DNA from: Geminicoccus sp.
GTDB taxonomy: Bacteria > Pseudomonadota > Alphaproteobacteria > UBA7985
Reading direction: 5' to 3'
DNA: 48,319 bases
Assembly (NCBI GenBank): GCA_002708995.1
Contig: PAPT01000038.1
Span: 1-48,319 of the forward strand
Position 1 is the stretch's first letter; every line of letters begins with the position of its first letter. The notes beneath the pieces are model-generated. The model worked only from the letters and a program-made list of their open reading frames with translations, was not told the origin of the DNA and did not search any database. Shown here piece by piece: positions 6,283 to 14,713 of this stretch. Made by a program: the position numbers and the translations under genes.

Positions 6283-7536
6283 TCAGCGTCGGGCTTCGCG
6301 CTCCAGCAGAGCCTTGATCGGCCCCATCTGGTCCAGCGCCCGCAGGCCGACGGCCGCCGCTGCACGCAGTGGTCCGCCCGGGCGGCTGAACAGGCTGTTC
6401 AGGCCAATGGTCAGGCCGGTCATGCGGGCGGTTTCAGCGCGGCGGGCCCGCTGATAGCGCTCGAGCGCCTGCGCGTCGCCGGGGTCGAGCCCGTAGTGGC
6501 GCTGTTCCATGAGGGTATCGGTCAGGGCGGCGGCGTCCCTGATGCTCAGGTTCAGGCCCTGCCCGGCCAGTGGGTGGATGCTGTGCGCAGCCTCTCCGAT
6601 CAGCGCCAGTCGCTCGCCGATGATGCGGTCGCAGCTGTGGGCGAGCAGCGGGAACTGGCCCCAGTCCTCATTGTCGGTCTTTGACAGCCGACCCAGCGCA
6701 TCGCCGAAGCGGGACTGCATGCGCTCGGTCAGGATCGAAGGTTCCAGCGCGAACAGCCCCTTGGCGCTGGCGCTGGGTTCGACCCAGATGACACTGCTGG
6801 CGTGTCCCTCGCCCCCGTCATCAGCCGGGAGTGGCAGCAGGGCAAAGGTGCCGCCGTGCAGGAAGCGCTGGAAGGCGCGGCCCGCGTGCGGGTCTTCGTG
6901 CCGGATTACACCGGTCAGGGCGATCTGTCTGAAGTCCTGCTGCTGTCGCTGGATGCCGTCTTCACGGCGCAGGATCGAGTTCCGGCCGTCAGCGGCGACT
7001 ACCACGCGCGCTTCCACCGGGTCGCCACTGGCCATCGTGAGACGGCGCCGGCCCGCCTCGACCCTTGATCCGGTGACCGCTTGCCCGAAACGGCCGTCCA
7101 GAACGGTGTGTTCAACCAGGAAGGCATAGAGGTCGGCGTTGCCGACCACCCAGGCGCCGCTGCTCAGGCGCAGGGCTTCGTCCTCACTGAGCGCTGGCGC
7201 AAGGCCCGCGTCGACCACTATGGACTCGATCCGTTGACCCTTGGCCGCCAGCCAGTCGACGGGCAAGTCGAGCAGCTGGACAGAGGCCGGGGTCAGGGCG
7301 GTGGCGCGCCGGTCGGCCGACGGCGCCCGCAGGCTGTCGCGTTCGCGTGGGTCGATCAGGTGGATCGTAAAGCCCCGCTGTTGCAGCATGCGCGCCTGCG
7401 CCAGTCCGGCCAGCCCTGCGCCGACCACGACAATGTCGTGGATGTCGGGTGCCTTTGGCTTGCGGAGCCTCAAGCCCTTAGCGGCGCTTTCGGCCTTGGC
7501 AGCCTTGCCAGTAGAGGTGCGGGAACGTGGGGGCAT
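6283..7536 (-). CDS. UbiH/UbiF/COQ6-type FAD-dependent hydroxylase
   Basis: A 417-residue flavoprotein monooxygenase of the ubiquinone-biosynthesis group. After a basic 32-residue leader, the FAD-binding beta-alpha-beta motif reads VVVGAGLAGLA (37-47); a middle DG-type motif is VVVAADGRNSILRR; the second FAD motif is LALIGEAAHSIHPLAGQGLN followed by LSIRDAAAL, the UbiH/COQ6 signature. These enzymes add a hydroxyl group to the benzoquinone ring using O2 and NAD(P)H at the membrane face. Which ring carbon is modified cannot be told; alphaproteobacteria often carry broad-specificity members. The gene lies opposite the P-II gene, with a 434-base region between their starts. Confidence 0.88.
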   Translation of the reverse strand: MPPRSRTSTGKAAKAESAAKGLRLRKPKAPDIHDIVVVGAGLAGLAQARMLQQRGFTIHLIDPRERDSLRAPSADRRATALTPASVQLLDLPVDWLAAKGQRIESIVVDAGLAPALSEDEALRLSSGAWVVGNADLYAFLVEHTVLDGRFGQAVTGSRVEAGRRRLTMASGDPVEARVVVAADGRNSILRREDGIQRQQQDFRQIALTGVIRHEDPHAGRAFQRFLHGGTFALLPLPADDGGEGHASSVIWVEPSASAKGLFALEPSILTERMQSRFGDALGRLSKTDNEDWGQFPLLAHSCDRIIGERLALIGEAAHSIHPLAGQGLNLSIRDAAALTDTLMEQRHYGLDPGDAQALERYQRARRAETARMTGLTIGLNSLFSRPGGPLRAAAAVGLRALDQMGPIKALLEREARR

Positions 7537-7623
7537 GGACGGCGGTAATCCTGTGTGATCGTCAGAGCTGCGGCACTCCTAACATAGGCACGAATGGTGG
7601 GAAATCAGCGGGCCATGGCGTCA

Positions 7624-7638
7624 CACAGCTGTGCACAG
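7624..7638. promoter_or_regulatory. Overlapping palindromes, candidate enhancer site
   Basis: CACAGCTGTG (7624-7633) and CTGTGCACAG (7629-7638) are both perfect 10-bp palindromes that share five bases. They lie about 115-130 bases upstream of the -24/-12 element, a usual distance for an NtrC-type activator. The sequence is not a close match to the NtrC consensus, so the assignment is open. Confidence 0.35.
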
Positions 7639-7752
7639 CGTTTGGGCATTGAACAATAATTGCGCGGTACGGTCGCGCCTGGCTCCTGTATCAGCGCAGA
7701 TGAATGCCTGTTAAATAGTTGATAATAAACAAAAGTATTCCCTATGAAAAAC

Positions 7753-7767
7753 TGGCACGCTATTTGG
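7753..7767 (+). promoter_or_regulatory. Sigma-54 (RpoN) -24/-12 promoter for the P-II gene
   Basis: TGGCACG-CTAT-TTGG matches the RpoN consensus TGGCACG-N4-TTGC with one mismatch. The GG (7754-7755) and the -12 GG (7766-7767) are separated by exactly ten bases, the required spacing. P-II genes are classic NtrC/RpoN targets. Transcription would start near 7778-7780, giving a leader of about 190 bases. Confidence 0.65.
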
Positions 7768-7821
7768 AACAGCAATCGGGGCAAGCCGTGTTCTTGTTGG
7801 CCACCTCCTCAGGCCGCAGCA

Positions 7822-7923
7822 GCACGTGCTTTTGGCTTTGGATCCGGTGTCGTGGGTGACGATCCTCCCCAGTTTCGCGCGACACCGGCCATCGCCAGGC
7901 AACAGGTCGCCGTCGGAGGATCC
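7822..7923 (+). other. Structured leader of the P-II transcript
   Basis: Contains the palindrome GCACGTGC (7822-7829), a perfect 9-bp inverted repeat CCGGTGTCG (7844-7852) with CGACACCGG (7880-7888) around a 27-base loop, and GGATCCG repeated at both ends (7840 and 7918). No known riboswitch was recognised. It may be a regulatory leader or the scar of a lost gene. Confidence 0.45.
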
Positions 7924-7970
7924 GAAACAAACAACCAATAACCAACAGAAAAGAACGATTGGGAAAGCTT

Positions 7971-8309
7971 ATGAAATGGGTTGTCGCCGTAATTAAACCG
8001 TCCAAGCTGGAACCTGTTCGCGATAAGCTGACAGAGCTCGGGATCGAAGGCCTCACCGCTACGGAAGTGAAGGGCTACGGCCGCCAGAAGGGACACACGG
8101 AGATCTATCGGGGCGCCGAGTACACCGTGAATTTCCTGCCCAAGGTGAAGATCGAGCTGGCCGTGCCCGGCGACAAGGCCGAAGCCGTTGTCGAAGCCAT
8201 CCAGAGCGCTGCCAACACTGGTGCGATCGGTGATGGCAAGGTTTTTGTCATTGACCTCGAGCAGGCCCTGCGCATCCGCACGGGTGAGACCGACGCGGCG
8301 GCTCTCTGA
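7971..8309 (+). CDS. glnK: P-II nitrogen regulatory protein (GlnK/GlnB)
   Basis: A 112-residue P-II protein, the usual length. The uridylylated T-loop tyrosine is Tyr51 in KGHTEIYRGAEY, the ATP/2-oxoglutarate region is GRQKGHTE (37-44), and the second signature is TGAIGDGKVFV followed by RIRTGE. It senses ATP/ADP and 2-oxoglutarate and is modified by the GlnD enzyme encoded at 29.8 kb. The ending TGETDAAAL is closer to GlnK/GlnZ than to GlnB, but the distinction is not firm. The ATG at 7971 gives the family start MKWVVAVIKP. It has its own sigma-54-type promoter and a strong terminator 32 bases downstream, so it is monocistronic. No amtB follows, although glnK is commonly paired with it. Confidence 0.95.
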   Translation: MKWVVAVIKPSKLEPVRDKLTELGIEGLTATEVKGYGRQKGHTEIYRGAEYTVNFLPKVKIELAVPGDKAEAVVEAIQSAANTGAIGDGKVFVIDLEQALRIRTGETDAAAL

Positions 8310-8341
8310 GCTTCCTACCGTTGCTGAAATCAGCCGCAGTC

Positions 8342-8377
8342 AAAGCCGGTGGCCTTATAAGGGCCGCCGGCTTTTTT
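8342..8377 (+). terminator. Strong rho-independent terminator after glnK
   Basis: AAAGCCGGTGGCC (8342-8354) pairs with GGCCGCCGGCTTT (8362-8374) around the loop TTATAAG, with a single G-T pair in a 13-bp stem, and ends in TTTTTT. It closes the P-II transcript before the ftsK promoter region. Confidence 0.9.
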
Positions 8378-8414
8378 GTGCTCCGGGGTTAAAAACGCAG
8401 GATTTGGTCGAGGA

Positions 8415-8507
8415 AATGCCGCGAAGGCATTGAAAAAGTTCAATCTGTCGCGTAAAACATAATAATTCGATTTATGCGTCGTGGGTGTCGGGCGATTTTG
8501 ACCCGAC
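8415..8507. promoter_or_regulatory. ftsK upstream region with two small dyads
   Basis: AATGCC/GGCATT (8415-8420, 8426-8431) and GTCGGG/CCCGAC (8487-8492, 8502-8507) form 6-bp stems. The A+T-rich bases between them (8447-8475) may contain the ftsK promoter. No clear -35/-10 pair was fixed. Confidence 0.35.
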
Positions 8508-8552
8508 TTGTCCTGCGCCGTCGCTATTTTTCGCAGGTATTTCAGAGGCCAG

Positions 8553-11500
8553 ATGTCTTTTTCGCTGTCGTCCGATCACCGTCCCAACCGCCGCCGCCGG
8601 GGCTTGTTCCGCTTCTATCGCCGTTTGCTGCCGCAGGGCCTGCTGCCCTCTGGCACCGGGGTACAGGCGCGTGACCGCCTGATCCAGCTCGCTGGTCTGG
8701 CGCTAGGTGCACTGGCGCTGGCGACCACGCTGGCGCTGCTGACCTTCAACGCCAACGACCCATCTCTGAACACCGCCACGGCCCGCGCAGCGGAGAACTG
8801 GGTCGGCCGGCCGGGTGCGTTCTGGGCGGATGTGCTGCTTCAGGGCTTCGGGGCAACGGCCTATCTGGCGCCCCTGTTGCTGCTCAACTGGGCGGCTTCG
8901 TGCCTGTTCCGGCGGGCACAGGGGCTGGTGGTCCTGCGCTTACTGATTGCGCTGCCGGCGCTGCTGATGCTGGCCGCCGTGCTGTCTTCGCTCCCGTTCC
9001 AGTCGGACTGGACCAAGCCGTCTAGCGCCGGGGGTGCCGGGGGCATGCTGATGCTCGAGAACCTGCAGCGCTGGCTGTTCCTGCCCAAGGCGGTGAGCAC
9101 GGTGCTGTGCTTTGTTGGTGGTGCCGTCGGGATGATCTTTGCCCTCGGACTCGAACGCAATCTGATGCCTGCACTGGGCGACCGAACCGGCTGTGAGCGG
9201 TCGCGGGTGGGGGCTACCCGGGCAGCGACCAGCGCGGGTGACCGCGATCGGGCCTTTGAGCCGAGCGACGATGGTGGGGTGTCAGCCGACCCAGCCTGGT
9301 CCAGTGAGAATGGCGTCTCTGGCTTCGGGGCCCAGCCGTGGACCGACAGCGCTGCGGCGGGCATGGCGTCCGCTGGGCCTGCCGATGAAACTGGCTTTGG
9401 GTTTGGCGCGTCAGGGGACCGGGCTCCGATCGGTCAGTTCGCGCTGGCCGACCCACAGGAGCCCAGTTTCGGCGAGGACGAGGTGCAGGAGGTCTACTCC
9501 GACCCTGACGCGGTCCGGGTCAGGCTGGCCGAGAGTGATACGGTTTACATCCCTGATTCCGAGCGGGACGACTTCACCATCGAGACGACGCCCCCGTGCG
9601 GGTCAGTTTCGCTCTACGATGAAGACGAGGACAGCGCCGAGGGCAGCATCGACCACGCCGGCCGCCCCTACGGTCAGACCACCTACGGAGTCGAATTGGA
9701 CGCGGCCGAGACGGTGACGGCGGCTTGGTCCTTCCTCAAGCCCAAGACCACGCCGCGCGCCGACGTTGCCGACCCATGGCTGGAAAACCTTGCGCCCGAC
9801 ACGGCTGACAATCCCTTCGCCGACGGTGATACAGGCCTCTATCATAGGGTTCCGGATGATGAATTCGATGAGCCTTCAATGGCCGCTGCTTCGGGGTCTG
9901 CTGCAGCGATCGCGTCGGCGGCCGGCGCTGATGCTGCTTCCAAGTCCGGCTCGACGGCCGAGCGGCACGTGCAGGCTGCGCTGAAAGAAGCCCCCCGCCG
10001 TGTCACCCGCATCGGCGTGCCGGCGACCAAGCCGCAGCCGTCCTACGCCGGGCCGTTTCAGGCGCCCAAGGTCGACCTGCTGGTCTACCCCGAAGACGTC
10101 GAGCAAAAGGGCGTCCAGGCGCACGAACTCGAAGAGCGGATCGAGCAGCTTGAGCAGGCACTCGACGAATTCAAGATCAAGGGCCGGGTGGTGAACGCCC
10201 GTCCGGGACCGGTGGTGACGCTGTTCGAATTTGCGCCCGCGCCCGGGCAGCGAATCGCTCGCGTGGTCTCACTGGCCGACGACATCAAACGGGCCATGGC
10301 AGCGCACTCTACACGGATTGCAGTGGTGCCAGGGACGTCGGTGATTGGCATTGAGCTGCCCAACGAGACCCGCACGCCGGTTAACCTGCGCCAGATTATC
10401 GACAGCGACGCCTTCGCTGACAGCAAGGCGCGACTGCCGCTGGCGCTGGGCATCGATATTGCCGGCAATCCGACCGTGGCCGATCTGGCCCGGGCACCGC
10501 ATCTGCTGATCGCCGGGACGACTGGCTCGGGTAAGTCGGTGTCGATCAACGGCATGATTCTGTCGCTGCTCTATGCCTTGCCGCCCGAGCGGCTGAAACT
10601 GATCATGATCGATCCGAAGATGCTGGAACTGTCGCTCTATGATCGCATTCCACATCTGCTGTCACCGGTGGTGACGGATCCGCGCCGGGCGATCGTAGCG
10701 CTGAAATGGGCGGTGCGGGAGATGGAGGACCGCTACGAGACCATGATGAAGCTGGAGGTGCGGGGTATTCTCGACTACAACGAACGCATCGACCGCGCTG
10801 TGACCGATGGCGAGGCAATTATCCAGCGGGTGCAGACCGGCTTTGACCCCGATACCGGCCAGCCCGAATACGAGGAGCGTGAGCTGCCGCTCAAGCCCAT
10901 GCCCTACATCGTGCTGATCGTGGACGAGCTGGCGGATTTGATGGAGCTGGCGAAGAAGGACATCGAATCATCGCTGCAGCGCCTGACCCAGATGGGCCGG
11001 GCCGCCGGCATTCACGTCATCACCGCGACTCAGCGGCCGTCGGTGGATGTCATTACCGGGACGATTAAGGCTAACATTCCCAGCCGGATTTCGCTCTACG
11101 TCCGCACCAAGATCGACTCGCGGACTATTCTCGATGAGCCAGGGGCCGAGCAACTGCTGCGGGTTGGCGACATGCTGTTCAGCTCGGAGGGTCGTCGCCC
11201 GACGCGGGTGCACTCGGCCTTTGTCAGCACCGAGGAGGTGCAGTCCGTGGTCCAGCACCTGCGCAATCAGGGTGAGCCCGAGTTTGTCGACTCCCTGACC
11301 AACGACCCAGTCGGGTTTATCAGTGATGAAGACCAGGCTGAGATGTTCGGCAGTGGCGAGGAAGCCGATGCCGACGGCGACCTGTACCAGCAAGCCGTAA
11401 AGGTCGTAACCAATGATAAGCGCGCGAGCACGTCCTACATCCAGCGCAAGCTGTCTATCGGGTACAACCGTGCAGCCCGGCTGATCGAGCGGATGGAGCA

Positions 11501-11558
11501 GGAGGGCATGGTCGGCCCACCGGACAAGACCGGTAAGCGCGAAATTTACATCGATTAA
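8553..11558 (+). CDS. ftsK: FtsK/SpoIIIE DNA translocase
   Basis: A 1001-residue septal DNA pump that aligns sister chromosome termini at the closing division site. The N-terminal 200 residues contain about four membrane spans after a very basic start (HRPNRRRRGLFRFYRR). Residues about 205-500 are a low-complexity acidic linker rich in Gly, Ser, Asp and Ala. The RecA-like motor follows: Walker A GTTGSGKS near 655-662, Walker B LIVDELADLM near 788-797, and ATQRPSVDVITG after it. The last 60 residues are the winged-helix gamma domain (YIQRKLSIGYNRAARLIERM) that reads KOPS sequences. ATG 8553 is chosen because AGAGG lies 4 bases upstream and the basic N-terminus is typical; an upstream in-frame start at 8508 lacks a ribosome site. 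It is transcribed alone. Confidence 0.96.
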   Translation: MSFSLSSDHRPNRRRRGLFRFYRRLLPQGLLPSGTGVQARDRLIQLAGLALGALALATTLALLTFNANDPSLNTATARAAENWVGRPGAFWADVLLQGFGATAYLAPLLLLNWAASCLFRRAQGLVVLRLLIALPALLMLAAVLSSLPFQSDWTKPSSAGGAGGMLMLENLQRWLFLPKAVSTVLCFVGGAVGMIFALGLERNLMPALGDRTGCERSRVGATRAATSAGDRDRAFEPSDDGGVSADPAWSSENGVSGFGAQPWTDSAAAGMASAGPADETGFGFGASGDRAPIGQFALADPQEPSFGEDEVQEVYSDPDAVRVRLAESDTVYIPDSERDDFTIETTPPCGSVSLYDEDEDSAEGSIDHAGRPYGQTTYGVELDAAETVTAAWSFLKPKTTPRADVADPWLENLAPDTADNPFADGDTGLYHRVPDDEFDEPSMAAASGSAAAIASAAGADAASKSGSTAERHVQAALKEAPRRVTRIGVPATKPQPSYAGPFQAPKVDLLVYPEDVEQKGVQAHELEERIEQLEQALDEFKIKGRVVNARPGPVVTLFEFAPAPGQRIARVVSLADDIKRAMAAHSTRIAVVPGTSVIGIELPNETRTPVNLRQIIDSDAFADSKARLPLALGIDIAGNPTVADLARAPHLLIAGTTGSGKSVSINGMILSLLYALPPERLKLIMIDPKMLELSLYDRIPHLLSPVVTDPRRAIVALKWAVREMEDRYETMMKLEVRGILDYNERIDRAVTDGEAIIQRVQTGFDPDTGQPEYEERELPLKPMPYIVLIVDELADLMELAKKDIESSLQRLTQMGRAAGIHVITATQRPSVDVITGTIKANIPSRISLYVRTKIDSRTILDEPGAEQLLRVGDMLFSSEGRRPTRVHSAFVSTEEVQSVVQHLRNQGEPEFVDSLTNDPVGFISDEDQAEMFGSGEEADADGDLYQQAVKVVTNDKRASTSYIQRKLSIGYNRAARLIERMEQEGMVGPPDKTGKREIYID

Positions 11559-11840
11559 GGGTTGCGGGCTCGATTTGACGCCGCTTCGCAGCTCACAAAT
11601 CTCCCCAGCGCAGTCAAACGGACATGCCGCGCTGCTCGCAGCCTGACGTTTTTTCGCATTTTCTATGAAAATGCGCGACGCTTGGCCCCGCCGCGCGAAG
11701 CGCGGTCGGGGACAAGTCGACGCAATCTTCTTTCAGTCGACACTCAACACACTCCGCTTTGAGTGTTGCTGCACCGAGGAACTCCAACGCGCTCACAGCG
11801 AAGAGTTTTAAGCGCAAACGAGACAAGGTCGGCGCAACCC
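11559..11840. other. Gene-free stretch with three consecutive hairpins
   Basis: Three inverted repeats stand in a row after ftsK: CGCATTTTC-TAT-GAAAATGCG (11655-11675), CCCCGCCGCGC-GAA-GCGCGG-T-CGGGG (11686-11711) and CACTCAA/TTGAGTG (11741-11747, 11759-11765). None has a long T-tract. The first and second could end both converging transcripts. A small RNA is possible but unproven. Confidence 0.55.
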
Positions 11841-12053
11841 TCAGAGCCGCCGGGCCTCTTCAACAAGCAGGATTGGAATTCCCCCGCGCACCGGAAAGGC
11901 CAACCCGGCCTGCTCCGATACAAGTTCCTGCGCATCGCGGTCGTAGTGGAGGGTCGTCTTGGTCAACGGACAGACCAGCAGTTCAAGAACGCGCGGATCG
12001 AGGCCTGAAGCCTCTGCCGCCGAAGGGGTATTCGTATCGTTGGGGGTCGTCAT
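11841..12053 (-). CDS. Trm112/YcaR-family small protein (UPF0434)
   Basis: A 70-residue protein of the Trm112p-like family. The core reads [18 protein letters not shown] (about residues 18-35), then a hydrophilic hairpin, and ends with [20 protein letters not shown], the usual PIRDGIPVML-type signature. Only one cysteine of the eukaryotic zinc site remains, as in most bacterial members. Eukaryotic Trm112 activates methyltransferases; in bacteria the role is largely uncharacterised. The first 17 residues ([17 protein letters not shown]) are disordered. It lies downstream of the Lon-domain gene on the same strand, 94 bases apart, and probably shares its transcript. Confidence 0.88.
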   Translation of the reverse strand: MTTPNDTNTPSAAEASGLDPRVLELLVCPLTKTTLHYDRDAQELVSEQAGLAFPVRGGIPILLVEEARRL

Positions 12054-12147
12054 GGTCGTCGCAGGCGTCCGCTGTCTTCTTGTTATCGTTCGGATTCAGG
12101 GTCTTTTCGGTGGCGGGATCGCGCCCCGGCACCTCAAAGGGTTGGTC

Positions 12148-12861
12148 TCAGTTTACAGCCGCATTGCTCTCGTGGCCGTCTCCCATGGCGGCCATGGTCA
12201 GGATCTGCGCGAGGGTCCGGGCTTGCTCCTCGACTGTTTGCGCTTCGAGCAGGGCCTGCTTCTCCATCGGATCGAAAGGGCAGGCCATCCCTAGCGAGGT
12301 CACCAATTCTGCCAGCCCGAGGTTGTTGATCCCATCCCAGTCGGTGCTGAAGCCTTTGGCATCGAAATAGCGCTTGGTCGCGTCGATGATCGAGGCGCGC
12401 AGCACGTCACCGTCGGCGTTAGCCTCTGCGCTGTCCTTGGCCTGTGGGTCCGGCGCGATCCGGCTCAGATCCGAGCCGAAGCGGCTGAAGTCAGCGCGAA
12501 CGCAACGGTATCCACCTGCCGCCAGCGGCAGCTCCTCTTCGATACAGAAGCGGATGACGCCGGTCAGGGTGATCAGGATGGTCCCTTCATCGTTCTCAGA
12601 AAGCGCGCTGATTCGGCCCGCGCAACCCAGTCCGTGGACCGGGGCCTCGCCCATGCTCTGTGCCTGATCCGAAGACTGCACCATACCGATCAGTCGCTGC
12701 GGGGTCCGCAGCGCATCGGTGACCATAGCGATGTAGCGCGGCTCGAAGATGTTCAGCGGCAAGTGCCCCATGGGCAGCAGCAAGGCTCCCGTCAGCGGGA
12801 ATATCGGCAGCTCCGCTGGCAGCAGATCCAGCGTCTTTGGCAAAAATGCCCGTGCCGTCAT
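12148..12861 (-). CDS. Lon N-terminal (substrate-binding) domain protein
   Basis: A 237-residue protein consisting of the Lon substrate-binding domain without the ATPase or protease parts. The hallmark is LPIFPLTGALLLPMGHLPLN followed by IFEPRYIAMV near the N-terminus, and the helical C-terminal half ends near a LTSLGMACPFDPMEKQALLE segment, typical of free-standing LON domains found in many alphaproteobacteria. The function is unknown; a role in substrate or partner recognition is inferred from Lon. The ATG at 12861 is chosen because GAGGA lies about 5 bases upstream; the frame is open further to 12972 without a ribosome site. It lies between the thioredoxin-like gene and the Trm112-like gene, all on the minus strand. 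Confidence 0.88.
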   Translation of the reverse strand: MTARAFLPKTLDLLPAELPIFPLTGALLLPMGHLPLNIFEPRYIAMVTDALRTPQRLIGMVQSSDQAQSMGEAPVHGLGCAGRISALSENDEGTILITLTGVIRFCIEEELPLAAGGYRCVRADFSRFGSDLSRIAPDPQAKDSAEANADGDVLRASIIDATKRYFDAKGFSTDWDGINNLGLAELVTSLGMACPFDPMEKQALLEAQTVEEQARTLAQILTMAAMGDGHESNAAVN

Positions 12862-13036
12862 GGCCGTCCTCACTTCCCCGCGTTGGGTCCAGATGTATCG
12901 TTGATTCCGAATATGAACCGAAAGCCAGTGTGGGCAATGGCGCACCCGCTCACAAAGTGCCGATCGCCGCACCCCTGACCGAGAAGCGCCCCGTAGAGCC
13001 GGCGGGCTCCGTCGGCAGGCTGCGTTCCGGCACGGC

Positions 13037-13996
13037 TCAGCTGAACAGCAGCGCGGACAGTTTCTTCCGGTACGCCACCGTGAGGGGCGCCGATTGCCCC
13101 ATCGCGTCGAACAACGCCAGCAAAGCTTGGCGCGCGCTGTCGTGGTTCCATTCCCGGTCGCGGCGCATGATCTCCAGCAGGTGATCGGCCCCAGCTTCCG
13201 GCTGTCCGCGCCCCAGCAGCGCCTGCGCCAGCGTTTGGCGGGCGCCGTGATCGTTGGCGTTGGCGTCGACAGCGGCCTGCAGCGTCGCCGTATCAGGCAG
13301 CGATGCCGCCTGTTCAGCCAGTCCGATCATGCCGGCGAGGCTGATGATCTCCGGCTGCGCTAGCAGCTCTTCGGGCACTTGCTCCATCAATGACTGCACT
13401 TCGGCCAACCGCCCCTCGGCGAGCATGGCCCGGGCGAAGCCGGTGTAGGCCTTGACGTTGGTCTGGTCCTGCTCAAGCACGGCGCGGTAAAGGTCTCGGG
13501 CCTGCTCGTTCTGCCCTTCTGCGAGGGCTGTGTCTGCCCGCTCCAGCACGTCTTCGGCGCTGGCCTCAGCACCGGCGCCGTCGCCGCCTACAGCGCCTGC
13601 TGCCGCGCCGCCCGCTGCTTCGATCAGCTTGTCGACAAAGGCCTGTACCTGACTCTCGGGCAGGGCGCCCATGAAGCCGTCGACCGGTTTCCCCTGGTAA
13701 AAGGCATAGACGGTCGGAATCGACTGGATCCGCATCTGCATGGCGAGCTGCTGGTTGCTCTCGGTATCGATTTTCACCAGCTTGACCGCGCCGGCCGCCG
13801 CCGTGACCACCTTCTCAATCATCGGACCCAGCGTTTTGCAGGGGCCGCACCATTCCGCCCAGAAATCGACGATGATCGGCTGCTGCATGGAGGCTTCGAT
13901 CACGTCCTGCGCAAAGGTGGCTTCGGTGCCGTCGATGATGACATCGGCAGGGGCCTGGGGTTGGACGGGGGCCTTGAGGCCGATCAGTTCATTCAT
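13037..13996 (-). CDS. cnoX: CnoX/YbbN-type thioredoxin-TPR protein
   Basis: A 319-residue fusion of a thioredoxin domain (about 20-130) with tetratricopeptide-like helices (about 155-319). The active site is WAEWCGPCK with Cys50 and Cys53; the cis-proline loop is SIPTVYAFYQGKPV. A Gly/Ala linker (EAAGGAAAGAVGGDGAGAEA) joins the halves. CnoX proteins act as redox-linked chaperones and holdases for client proteins; in E. coli the enzyme has lost the CxxC pair, whereas here, as in Caulobacter, it is intact, so real thiol-disulfide activity is likely. The start ATG 13996 gives MNELIGLK; an upstream in-frame start at 14044 is less likely. It is the first gene of the minus-strand run to the Lon-domain gene. 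Confidence 0.9.
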   Translation of the reverse strand: MNELIGLKAPVQPQAPADVIIDGTEATFAQDVIEASMQQPIIVDFWAEWCGPCKTLGPMIEKVVTAAAGAVKLVKIDTESNQQLAMQMRIQSIPTVYAFYQGKPVDGFMGALPESQVQAFVDKLIEAAGGAAAGAVGGDGAGAEASAEDVLERADTALAEGQNEQARDLYRAVLEQDQTNVKAYTGFARAMLAEGRLAEVQSLMEQVPEELLAQPEIISLAGMIGLAEQAASLPDTATLQAAVDANANDHGARQTLAQALLGRGQPEAGADHLLEIMRRDREWNHDSARQALLALFDAMGQSAPLTVAYRKKLSALLFS

Positions 13997-14115
13997 GATC
14001 TCGTGATCTTTCCGCTTTCGTTCGGATTTTGCCCGTTCGGGCACGGCGTGCTGTGGTTTAAGTGGTGGGTCTGAGGGCGCCCGGCAACCTGAGGGCTGCT
14101 CTCAACCGCTTAGGC

Positions 14116-14658
14116 TTAGAAGTCCAGTATCATCGGCTCGTGCGCCTCGGCGCGCAAGAAGGCCAGCAGGTCCACCGACGAAATTGACGTGGTCCGGTAG
14201 TTACGCAGCGGATGATAGTGCAGCACGGCGCAGTCCATCATCCGCTTCTGCAGCACCACCTGCACCGCCTGGTCGGTATCATGGACCACGCCGAAGGGCG
14301 TGACAGACCCCGGGATCACCCCGAGATAGGCCATCAGCCGGTCTGGTTTGGCGAAGGAGAGCCGCTGGTCCAGCGCCTGACCCAGCGCCTTGATGTCCAA
14401 CCGCTGGTCTTCGAGCATGACCACCAGCCACATCTGCCCCTTCTTGTTGCGCAGGAACAGCGATTTGCAGTGACCATCCTCGCTCAGGTCGACCCGCAGC
14501 CGCCGTGAGTCCTCGACCGTCCACATGGGGTCGTGGTCGATGGTGTCAGTGTCGATCTCGAGCTCTTGCAGGCGGGCCAGCAACTGTTCCGGGGTCCAGG
14601 CGTGGGGGCCGTGCTGGGTGTCGATGTCTTCGCGGGTAATCACAGGGGTGTCGATCAT
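14116..14658 (-). CDS. Prolyl-tRNA editing protein, YbaK/ProX (PrdX) type
   Basis: A 180-residue trans-editing deacylase. The YbaK/EbsC fold is seen in HCKSLFLRNKKGQMWLVVML (about 63-82), with the lysine of CKSLFL expected at the active site, followed by LGVIPGSVTPFGVVHD, where GxxPGSVTPFG is the strongly conserved substrate loop. PrdX-type proteins clear mischarged Ala-tRNA(Pro) left by prolyl-tRNA synthetases that lack an editing domain, the common case in alphaproteobacteria. The length matches free-standing family members. It stands about 120 bases upstream of the CnoX gene on the same strand and about 85 bases downstream of the terminator-marked unknown gene. Confidence 0.9.
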   Translation of the reverse strand: MIDTPVITREDIDTQHGPHAWTPEQLLARLQELEIDTDTIDHDPMWTVEDSRRLRVDLSEDGHCKSLFLRNKKGQMWLVVMLEDQRLDIKALGQALDQRLSFAKPDRLMAYLGVIPGSVTPFGVVHDTDQAVQVVLQKRMMDCAVLHYHPLRNYRTTSISSVDLLAFLRAEAHEPMILDF

Positions 14659-14713
14659 GGAGGGCTCTCAGGTCAGGCTGTCAGCCATTGGGCCTAGCCG
14701 ATGCCGGCGCCGG

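Larger units (their letters stand above)
7537..7970. other. Regulatory region upstream of the P-II gene
   Basis: No protein gene. It carries overlapping palindromes at 7624-7638, a sigma-54-like promoter at 7753-7767, and a leader of about 190 bases that has strong inverted repeats. It must also carry the promoter of the divergent hydroxylase gene. Confidence 0.65.

Noticed and set aside
7744-7941. 65-codon frame in the P-II leader
   Set aside because: Its start lies within the sigma-54 promoter, upstream of the expected transcript, and its content is not protein-like.
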